A stretch of DNA of 8,891 nt from an uncultured Planctomycetaceae bacterium (GTDB taxonomy: Bacteria; Planctomycetota; Planctomycetia; Pirellulales; UBA1268): the NCBI GenBank assembly GCA_937926325.1, contig CALAZQ010000149.1, forward strand, positions 1 through 8,891. Direction: 5' to 3'. Every line of letters starts with the position of its first letter. Position 1 is the first letter of the stretch. A program made the position numbers and the translations under genes. This document shows positions 1 through 5,750 of the stretch, one piece after another. The notes under the pieces were generated by a model, which searched no databases, was not told the DNA's origin, and saw nothing but the letters and a program-made list of their open reading frames with translations.

Positions 1-1
1 C

Positions 2-38
2 GGTGGAGAGCGGAACCCTTGGCGTTCCACTCTCCACC
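2..38. repeat. Strong imperfect inverted repeat (hairpin)
   Basis: Positions 2-10 (GGTGGAGAG) pair perfectly with 30-38 (CTCTCCACC). After one C/A mismatch, 12-16 (GGAAC) pair with 24-28 (GTTCC), leaving a 7-nt loop. That gives about 14 base pairs in a 37-nt element. It lies beyond the terminator-like hairpin that follows the lipoprotein gene, so it could be a second, back-up terminator for that transcript, a terminator for a gene left of the window, or one copy of a dispersed intergenic palindrome. No long T-run adjoins it, which argues against a simple intrinsic terminator. The pairing is seen directly; the role is unknown. Confidence 0.55.
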
Positions 39-42
39 CACA

Positions 43-70
43 GCAAAAACGGCCAGGAGGGCGTTTTTGC
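43..70 (-). terminator. Probable intrinsic terminator of the lipoprotein gene
   Basis: A perfect 9-bp inverted repeat, GCAAAAACG at 43-51 and CGTTTTTGC at 62-70, starts 8 nt beyond the lipoprotein stop codon. Read on the minus strand, the distal arm carries a run of five Ts, so a hairpin with A/T flanks would form at the transcript end. The symmetry means it could also act on plus-strand transcripts. The GC-rich core is short, so termination efficiency is uncertain. Confidence 0.55.
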
Positions 71-77
71 GATCAAG

Positions 78-905
78 TCAGTACCGCGGCACTGGGGCCG
101 GGGTGGAACGCGCCGGGGGGACGGCGTTCGGGTCGGAGAAGGGCCACCAGCTGCCGTTGGTTGTCTGCTGCTGGGGCATCTGGCTGTTGAACTGTTGGGC
201 TTGGGCGTTGACGCCGTTTTGAAATTGATTCGTCGCGGTCTGGGCCTGGTTGTTGAACTGTTGCTGGGCGGCATTGATCTGCTGATTTGCCTGGCCGGCC
301 CACTGGTTCACCTGCCCCTGGGCCTGGTTGTTGAACTGCTGCGCCTGGGCATTGACGCCCTGCTGAACCGGCGCGGCCGGATTCCCGTAGGTTGGCGGCG
401 GCTGCTGAGCCGGCGGCTGCTGGCCTTGTGACCAGCCCCAAGTCGACCCGGCCGGAGTGGTCGGCGGTGGCTGGCTGCCGGGGGGCGGCGGCTGGGTTGG
501 CATGGTAGCAGCGGCCGGTGGCGGTGGGGGATAGCCGGTGGCGGCGGGTGGCGGCGGGGCACCGGTTGGGGCGGCACCCTGCCAGCTGTTCGCCGGGCCG
601 GGCATCGGGGTCTGGGCGTAGGAGACCTGCGGTGCGCCGACTGGGCCGTACGGGGCCGGCTGACCGATTGCGCCGGTTGCCGGCGGTGGCACCATGCCAT
701 TGCCGTAGGTTGGCTGGGCCGGGGTTTGACAGCCGGCGAGCGAGAGCAGCAGGCCTGTGGCGAGCGCCGCCGAGGCGAGAGCCAGATAGGCGCGGTGCTG
801 GGCGATCGGTGAGCCGCCAGCGTTTGGCGTCGTCGCCGCAGCAGGCGGTGGGTGTGAACCGGGCAACGAGGCCGCCGGTCGAGCGTGTTGAGAGGGTGTG
901 TGCAT
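78..905 (-). CDS. Pro-rich and Gln/Asn-rich putative lipoprotein
   Basis: A 275-residue protein that I do not recognise by family. A hydrophobic stretch at about residues 40-56 ends in a lipobox, L56-A57-G58-C59, so the likely mature protein is a membrane-attached lipoprotein starting at Cys59. Residues 60-180 are rich in proline, with runs of four or five Pro, plus Gly, Ala and Tyr. Residues 181-247 are rich in Gln and Asn and contain three related units beginning at 183, 210 and 231 (core Q-Q-F-N-N-Q-A-Q). The tail carries a W-W-P-F motif and ends P-V-P-R-Y. About 38 residues precede the hydrophobic segment, which is long for a lipoprotein signal. The true start may lie further in, for example the TTG at residue 14, but no start shows a good ribosome site. 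The gene is divergent from queG across a 202-nt spacer. The low-complexity composition suggests a surface or periplasmic structural role; that is inference. Confidence 0.72.
   Translation of the reverse strand: MHTPSQHARPAASLPGSHPPPAAATTPNAGGSPIAQHRAYLALASAALATGLLLSLAGCQTPAQPTYGNGMVPPPATGAIGQPAPYGPVGAPQVSYAQTPMPGPANSWQGAAPTGAPPPPAATGYPPPPPAAATMPTQPPPPGSQPPPTTPAGSTWGWSQGQQPPAQQPPPTYGNPAAPVQQGVNAQAQQFNNQAQGQVNQWAGQANQQINAAQQQFNNQAQTATNQFQNGVNAQAQQFNSQMPQQQTTNGSWWPFSDPNAVPPARSTPAPVPRY
174..359 (-). repeat. Three related coding repeats in the lipoprotein gene
   Basis: Units at 318-359, 240-278 and 174-215 encode closely related Gln/Asn-rich peptides. The outer two share G-V-N-A-Q-A-Q-Q-F-N; the middle one reads I-N-A-A-Q-Q-Q-F-N-N-Q-A-Q. 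The DNA is also alike: each contains TTGTTGAACTG or a near copy on the plus strand. Starts are 27 and 21 residues apart, so this is not a strict tandem array. It probably grew by duplication and may vary in copy number between strains. Confidence 0.65.
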
Positions 906-1107
906 GGCGTCGGGAGCCCGTGGGAGTGGCCGGACCCGCTGGGCGTGGTTCGAGCGGGGCCACTTTCGTGCGATCTGAGGCGGAGGGACAATACTGACTG
1001 GCTGATCTGAATCCAGAGCAGTTCAGGCCGCCGGTCGGAAAAGTCCCCGACTTGCGGGCTGATGGTCGCTCCCCCGCTTCCAGCCGCAAGCCATCCAGAA
1101 CCCCGCA

Positions 1108-2301
1108 ATGCCCCCAGCTTCCTCTGCCTCTGTTGCAATCGATTCGGCTGCCGTCGCCGGGCTGACAGCCGATCTGCGGCAGCAGGCGATGCAACTCGGC
1201 TTTTCAAGGCTTGCCGTGACCACCGCCGAGCCGCCACCGCGGCACGAGCGGCTAGCCTGGTGGCTTGACCAGGGACTGGCGGGCAGCATGGAAGGTTGGC
1301 TGCGAAAGCATCTGCCGTTGCGGGCCGAGCCTGACAGCCTGCTGGCGGGGGCTCGCAGTGTGATCATGCTGGCCACCGACTACACCGCCGACGGTGATTC
1401 CCGTCGCAGCGACCCCGAACGGGGCCAGCTGGCCCGCTATGCCTTGGGCGACGACTATCACGGGCTGCTGCGGCGGCGGCTCAATGCCCTCGGGGCGTGG
1501 CTCGAGCAGCGGGTGCCCGGCTGCCGGACCCGCGGCGTGGTCGATTCAGCTCCGCTGTCAGAACGGGAGTTGGCTGCCCGGGCCGGCCTGGGCTGGTTCG
1601 GCAAGAACACGATGCTGATCGACCCCCGGGCCGGCAGCTACTTTTTTCTCTCTGGGCTGCTGACGACGCTCGACCTGCCGGCCGACCAGCCGATCGAGGT
1701 CGACCACTGCGGTAGCTGCACCGCCTGTCTTGATGCCTGTCCGACCGGGGCACTTCCCGAGCCGCGACTGCTCGATGCCACCCGCTGCCTCAGTGCCCTC
1801 ACCATCGAAGACCGCGGGACGGTGCCCACGGACTTGCGGAGCGGCTTTGGCAACTGGGTCTTTGGCTGCGACATCTGTCAGGAGGTCTGCCCCTGGAACC
1901 GGCATGCGCCCGGCACGGCTGAACCGGCCCTGCAGCCGGCGGCTGACGGCGGCACGGTGTCGCTTGTCGAACTGCTGGCCCTCGATGCGGCCGGCTTTCG
2001 CGCGCGGTTTCGCGGCTCGCCGCTGCTGCGGGCCAAGCGGCACGGGCTGCTGCGGTCAGCGGCGATTGCGCTGGGCAATCACCCGGCGCCTGAGCAGGCG
2101 GCGGCTGGCAGCCTCGAGATCTTGCAGCAACGGCTGGCCGATGATGAGCCCGTGATTCGTGGGGCGGTCGCCTGGGCGCTGGGGCAATGGCGGCGTCGCA
2201 GCCGGCGGCTGGCCGACGAGATCGAGACGCTCCTCCGCGGCCGGCTCGAATCGGAGGCAGATGTGGTGGTCCGCGGCGAACTTGAGGCGGCACTGTCGTG
2301 A
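1108..2301 (+). CDS. queG: Epoxyqueuosine reductase QueG
   Basis: A 397-residue cytoplasmic iron-sulfur and cobalamin enzyme. It reduces epoxyqueuosine to queuosine at the wobble position of tRNAs with GUN anticodons (Tyr, His, Asn, Asp), the last step of the pathway. Visible family marks are: Y-A-L-G-D-D-Y-H at 111-118; V-D-S-A-P-L-S-E-R at 145-153, whose Asp146 matches the catalytic acid; G-W-F-G-K-N at 162-167; and two ferredoxin-like cysteine sets for two 4Fe-4S clusters (C201, C204, C207, C211 and C254, C257, C261, plus C227). Residues from about 312 to the end resemble the HEAT-like C-terminal repeats of the family. The length is close to known QueG proteins of about 380 residues. The ATG gives a sensible N-terminus, but no Shine-Dalgarno sequence is seen. 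It is divergent from the lipoprotein gene and convergent with dus. No other queuosine gene is in the window. Confidence 0.95.
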   Translation: MPPASSASVAIDSAAVAGLTADLRQQAMQLGFSRLAVTTAEPPPRHERLAWWLDQGLAGSMEGWLRKHLPLRAEPDSLLAGARSVIMLATDYTADGDSRRSDPERGQLARYALGDDYHGLLRRRLNALGAWLEQRVPGCRTRGVVDSAPLSERELAARAGLGWFGKNTMLIDPRAGSYFFLSGLLTTLDLPADQPIEVDHCGSCTACLDACPTGALPEPRLLDATRCLSALTIEDRGTVPTDLRSGFGNWVFGCDICQEVCPWNRHAPGTAEPALQPAADGGTVSLVELLALDAAGFRARFRGSPLLRAKRHGLLRSAAIALGNHPAPEQAAAGSLEILQQRLADDEPVIRGAVAWALGQWRRRSRRLADEIETLLRGRLESEADVVVRGELEAALS

Positions 2302-2317
2302 GGCAGTGGCCGTGCGA

Positions 2318-3418
2318 TTACTCTTCGCCGGTTTCGTCGATGTCTGCTGATGGATCCCGGCCGGGGGCGTCGCTGGCGTAGTGGCCGGCGAGTGCGGCCT
2401 GCCAGTCGGCGGTGGTCTTGACGGCGATGAAGGCATCGCGGACGGTCAGCGGCTCCGGATGAAGCCTGGCGTACTTGATGGCGAACTTCCGCATGCTGCG
2501 GCCGGCAAGCTGTTCGCCGTGCAGTTCGACCGCGAGCCGAAAGTGCTCGGCCAGCACCTCCCGCTGTTCGTGGACCGTGGGCGGGGTGAGGGTTGTCGGA
2601 TCGGCCCCACTGAGCAGGGCGAGTGTCTGCTCGAAGATCCAAGGGTTACCGATTGCCCCTCGGGCCACCGTCAGGCCATCGACGCCCGTCTGGGCGAGCA
2701 TGGCCAGGCAGGCCTGCGGTGAGAACAGGTCACCCGAGCCGAGCACGGTGCGGCTGCCGGCATGCTGCTTGACGCGGGCGAGAAAGCCCCAGTTGCTCGG
2801 GCCGTCGTACCGCTGCACCACGCTGCGACCGTGCACCGTGATCGCCGCCACCCCGCGATCGAAGGCGCCGTCGAAGATTGTGAAGAACTTCTCCTCGCTC
2901 TCGTCAGTGTCGTCGATGCCCCGCCGCATCTTCAGGGTGACCGGCAGGTGGGCCGGGACGGCGTCACGGACCCGGCCGACGATTTCCAGAGCCGTTTCGG
3001 GCACGCTCAGCAGATAGCCGCCCCGGCACCGGCCCAGCACCTTCTTGACGGGACAGCCGAAGTTGATGTCGATGCAGTCAAAGCCGGCCTCGACCAGCCG
3101 CCGGGCAGCCGGGGCGAAGTCATCCGGGTTGGCCCCCATCAGCTGGCCGCCGACCGGGTGCTCTTCGGCGGCGATCGCCAGTCGGGCAAGGTTGCGGCGG
3201 TTGTTGCCGACCTGGGCGAGGAACTGGTCGAGCATCACCTCGCAGAGTGTGTAGGCCGCGCCGAACCGGCGGGCCATCACTCGCATCGGTAGGTCGCTGT
3301 AGCCCGACAAGGCCGCCTGAACAACCTGTGATTCAAGCCTCAGTGGGCCGAGCCGCAGGGGCCGTCGCTGCGGCGTGCCGCTGCCCGCCACTGCCGGTGG
3401 TGTGGCTGTGGCGGTCAT
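2318..3418 (-). CDS. tRNA-dihydrouridine synthase (Dus family, divergent subgroup)
   Basis: A 366-residue FMN-dependent TIM-barrel enzyme that reduces uridine to dihydrouridine in tRNA, normally in the D-loop, using NADPH. The catalytic loop D-I-N-F-G-C-P-V-K-K-V spans 117-127, with Cys122 as the expected proton donor. L-K-M-R-R-G (162-167), T-V-H-G-R (194-198), G-S-G-D (227-230) and A-R-G-A-I-G-N-P-W (252-260) match phosphate-binding and FMN-binding parts of the barrel. R-K-F-A-I-K-Y near the C-terminus matches the R-K-x-x-x-x-Y of the tRNA-binding helical domain. Two places are unusual: the N-terminal FMN motif reads A-A-L-S-G-Y-S-D (35-42) rather than A-P-M-A-G-V-T-D, and the segment after the catalytic Cys reads R-C-R-G-G-Y-L-L. 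The start ATG overlaps the zwf stop by 4 nt. It is closest to DusB by motif, but which uridines it modifies cannot be read from sequence. Confidence 0.9.
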   Translation of the reverse strand: MTATATPPAVAGSGTPQRRPLRLGPLRLESQVVQAALSGYSDLPMRVMARRFGAAYTLCEVMLDQFLAQVGNNRRNLARLAIAAEEHPVGGQLMGANPDDFAPAARRLVEAGFDCIDINFGCPVKKVLGRCRGGYLLSVPETALEIVGRVRDAVPAHLPVTLKMRRGIDDTDESEEKFFTIFDGAFDRGVAAITVHGRSVVQRYDGPSNWGFLARVKQHAGSRTVLGSGDLFSPQACLAMLAQTGVDGLTVARGAIGNPWIFEQTLALLSGADPTTLTPPTVHEQREVLAEHFRLAVELHGEQLAGRSMRKFAIKYARLHPEPLTVRDAFIAVKTTADWQAALAGHYASDAPGRDPSADIDETGEE

Positions 3419-4875
3419 GAAAGCACCGGGCAGAGGTCAAACCAGGTCCGCCCCTGGGCCTGAATCCAGTCGTTGCTCACGGCCGGGCCCCACTCACCCG
3501 GCTGGTAGGAGGGAATGCCCGGCATGTCGACCGAGCTCCAGGCCCGAACGAAGGGGTCGATGATCTCCCACGACTTTTCGACTTCGTCGGCCCGGGCGAA
3601 GAGGCTGGCATCACCGGTCATGCAGTCGAGCAGCAGCGGTTCGTAGGCCTCCGGCAGCCGGCCGGCAAACTCGCGGGAGTAGCTGAACTCCAGATCGGTC
3701 AGCCGCAGCCGCATGCCGTCACCCGGCACCTTGGTGTGGAAGTGCAGCTGGATGCCCTCGGCCGGCTGAATCTGGATCACCAGCCGATTGGCCTCCCGCT
3801 GCGAACGGAGGTTGTCGGTCGCGAAGAGTTCCAGTGGCGGCTGCCGGAAGCCGATCACGATCTGGGTGGTGCGGCAGCTCATCGCCTTGCCGCTGCGGAG
3901 ATAGAAGGGCACCCCCTGCCACCGCCAGTTGTCCACTTCAAGCCGGATCGCGCCGAAGGTGGCGGTCTGGCTGCCCGGGGCGACACCGGGGTCGGCGAGA
4001 TAGCCGGCATACTGCCCACGGACACCGGCAGCGGCAACATGGCCGAGGTCGAGGGGCCGGATGGCGTCGAGCACCTTGACCTTTTCGTTGCGGACGGCGT
4101 CGGCGTTGAACCGCACGGGTGCCTCCATCGCCGTCACCATCAACAGCTGCAGCAGATGGTTCTGGAACATGTCGCGAAGCACGCCGGCAGTTTCGTAATA
4201 GCCCCCGCGACGGCCGACCGTGACCTCTTCGGCCACGGTGATCTGGACATGGTCGATGTAGCGACGGTTCCAGATCGGTTCGAAGATCGTGTTGGCGAAC
4301 CGCAGGGCGAGAATGTTCTGGACCGACTCTTTGCCGAGGTAGTGATCGATCCGGTAGACCTGCGACTCTTGAAAGACGGTGTGGATGTGGGCGTTGAGCG
4401 AGCGGGCGGTGGTCAGATCGGTCCCGAACGGCTTTTCGACGATAATCCGCCGCGGGCCGGCGGTCTCGTCGGCCATGCCGAGTCCGCCAAGGGCGGTGAC
4501 CACCGGGGCATAGAACTGCGGCGCGGTGGCCAGGTAGTAGACCCGTGTTGCTGACGCCGATGCCTCCAGGGCAGTCAACCGCTGTTTGAGCCGGGCCAGA
4601 TCCTCTGTCTTGCCGATGTCGCCCGGCTGATAGTGGATTGAATCGGCAAAGGCATCCCAGGCTTCGGGGTTGAACGGCTCACCACCAGCATGCTTCGCCG
4701 TCGATTCCCGCAGGCTCTCCCGCCAGGCCTCGTCGGTCATCGGCGTCCGCGAAAAGCCCACGATTTTCGTCTGTTCCGGCAACAGCCCGGCCCGCCGTAG
4801 GTTGTAGAGGGCGGGCACCAGCTTCCGGCTGGTGAGGTCGCCTGAGGCACCGAAGATGACGATAGTGTGGGGCAT
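3415..4875 (-). CDS. zwf: Glucose-6-phosphate 1-dehydrogenase
   Basis: A 486-residue cytoplasmic enzyme that oxidises glucose-6-phosphate to 6-phosphogluconolactone with NAD(P)+, the entry step of the oxidative pentose phosphate pathway. The Rossmann loop G-A-S-G-D-L is at 9-14, the E-K-P-F-G-T motif at 147-152, and the substrate signature R-I-D-H-Y-L-G-K-E at 175-183. Asp177, His178 and His240 (in D-M-F-Q-N-H) fall at the same numbers as the catalytic residues I recall for the Leuconostoc enzyme (485 residues), so the protein looks complete. The frame stays open upstream to 5013, but that extension is low-complexity and would overlap the SDR gene by about 98 nt. The ATG at 4875 puts the dinucleotide fold at the usual distance from the N-terminus. 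No Shine-Dalgarno sequence is evident. The SDR stop is 39 nt upstream, and the zwf stop overlaps the dus start as ATGA. Confidence 0.97.
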   Translation of the reverse strand: MPHTIVIFGASGDLTSRKLVPALYNLRRAGLLPEQTKIVGFSRTPMTDEAWRESLRESTAKHAGGEPFNPEAWDAFADSIHYQPGDIGKTEDLARLKQRLTALEASASATRVYYLATAPQFYAPVVTALGGLGMADETAGPRRIIVEKPFGTDLTTARSLNAHIHTVFQESQVYRIDHYLGKESVQNILALRFANTIFEPIWNRRYIDHVQITVAEEVTVGRRGGYYETAGVLRDMFQNHLLQLLMVTAMEAPVRFNADAVRNEKVKVLDAIRPLDLGHVAAAGVRGQYAGYLADPGVAPGSQTATFGAIRLEVDNWRWQGVPFYLRSGKAMSCRTTQIVIGFRQPPLELFATDNLRSQREANRLVIQIQPAEGIQLHFHTKVPGDGMRLRLTDLEFSYSREFAGRLPEAYEPLLLDCMTGDASLFARADEVEKSWEIIDPFVRAWSSVDMPGIPSYQPGEWGPAVSNDWIQAQGRTWFDLCPVLS

Positions 4876-4915
4876 GGGGTTTTCGTTTCGAACGGCCGCG
4901 TTTTCGGACCAGCGG

Positions 4916-5704
4916 TCACAGCCGCATGCCGGTGAACCCGCCGTCGACGTAGAGGCTGGTGCCGGTGATGAAGCTGCCCGCGTTGCTGCTGCACAACAGG
5001 ATGGCGGCGCCAACCAATTCCTCCGGATTGCCGAAGCGATCCATCGGGGTCTGCCCCATGATCTGGGCAGTCCGCTCGGGCGACAGGATTTTGCGGTTCT
5101 GCTCAGCCGGAAAAAAACCGGGGCAGAGGACGTTCACCCGCACCCCCTTGGGCGCGAGTTCGCGGGCCACGTTCTGGGTGTAGTTGACCACGGCCGCCTT
5201 GGAAGCCGAGTAGGCAAAGACTTTTGACAGCGGCTTGTCGGCCGACACGCTGCCGATGTTGAGGATCGCCCCGCCCCCCGTCTCGGCCATGTGACCACCA
5301 AAGATCTGGCAGCCGAGGTGCGTGCTCTTGAGGTTGGTGTCGATCACCCGGTCCCAGTCATCGTCAGGGATTTCGAGGTACGGAACCGACGAATTGACCC
5401 CGGCACAGTTGACCAGGATGTCGGCCTTCCCGCGGGCGTTCTTCGTCGCTTCGAGCAACGCCGTCACGCTCTCCCGATCGACCGCATCGACCGCCACAAA
5501 GGTGCCGTCTCCGCCAGCCTCCCGGATGGCCGCCACCCGGGCTTCACCCCGATCGACGCCACGGCCGGCAACGACGACGAACGCGCCGGCCGCCGCCAGT
5601 CCATCGGCGAACGCCCCACCCAGCACGCCGGTGCCGCCGACAACGACAGCGGTGCGGCCGCTGAGGCCAAAGAGGGTGTTGAGAAAACTGGCAGGAGTGG
5701 TCAT
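4916..5704 (-). CDS. Short-chain dehydrogenase/reductase, sugar-acid type
   Basis: A 262-residue classical SDR with an NAD(P)-binding Rossmann fold. The glycine-rich loop is G-G-T-G-V-L-G-G at 23-30, N-C-A-G lies at 99-102, and the catalytic set is Asn124, Ser152, Tyr165 and Lys169 (Y-S-A-S-K). The C-terminus has the family's Y-V-D-G-G segment (252-256). The loop pattern G-x-G-V-L-G-G differs from the usual T-G-x-x-x-G-x-G and is like that of SDRs annotated as fructuronate reductase or gluconate 5-dehydrogenase; this comparison is from memory. A place between gnd and zwf fits a sugar-acid substrate such as gluconate or a keto-gluconate, but the reaction cannot be fixed from sequence. The ATG at 5704 is preferred over an in-frame upstream start at 5842, which would overlap gnd and add an unrelated N-terminus. 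A GGAGA ribosome site lies 11 nt before it. Confidence 0.92.
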   Translation of the reverse strand: MTTPASFLNTLFGLSGRTAVVVGGTGVLGGAFADGLAAAGAFVVVAGRGVDRGEARVAAIREAGGDGTFVAVDAVDRESVTALLEATKNARGKADILVNCAGVNSSVPYLEIPDDDWDRVIDTNLKSTHLGCQIFGGHMAETGGGAILNIGSVSADKPLSKVFAYSASKAAVVNYTQNVARELAPKGVRVNVLCPGFFPAEQNRKILSPERTAQIMGQTPMDRFGNPEELVGAAILLCSSNAGSFITGTSLYVDGGFTGMRL

Positions 5705-5715
5705 TGAACGAATGG

Positions 5716-5720
5716 TCTCC
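5716..5720 (-). promoter_or_regulatory. Ribosome binding site that sets the SDR start
   Basis: The minus strand reads GGAGA here, 11 nt before the ATG at 5704 and inside the 46-nt gap after gnd. It supports the short SDR form. It is one of only two clear Shine-Dalgarno sequences seen in the window. Confidence 0.55.
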
Positions 5721-5750
5721 GGGAGCGAAACATTGGTGGAAGAGGGACAG

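Noticed and set aside
906..1107. Promoters in the spacer between the lipoprotein gene and queG
   Set aside because: A few TATTGT-like and TTCAGA-like hexamers occur, and a 5-bp repeat CTGAA/TTCAG, but no pair has suitable spacing, so no promoter is called.
73..1194. 373-codon minus-strand frame overlapping the lipoprotein gene and the queG start
   Set aside because: Arg/Pro/Ala-rich translation with no signal or motif. It conflicts with the lipobox-bearing frame and with queG, both better supported.
3736..4554. 272-codon plus-strand open frame antisense to zwf
   Set aside because: Mirror of the zwf coding sequence, which has all catalytic residues in place. The composition is typical of a shadow frame.
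4876..5013. N-terminal extension of zwf by 46 codons
   Set aside because: The added residues are Ala/Ser/Pro-rich, are not part of the Rossmann fold, and would overlap the end of the SDR gene by about 98 nt. The ATG at 4875 gives the normal family N-terminus.
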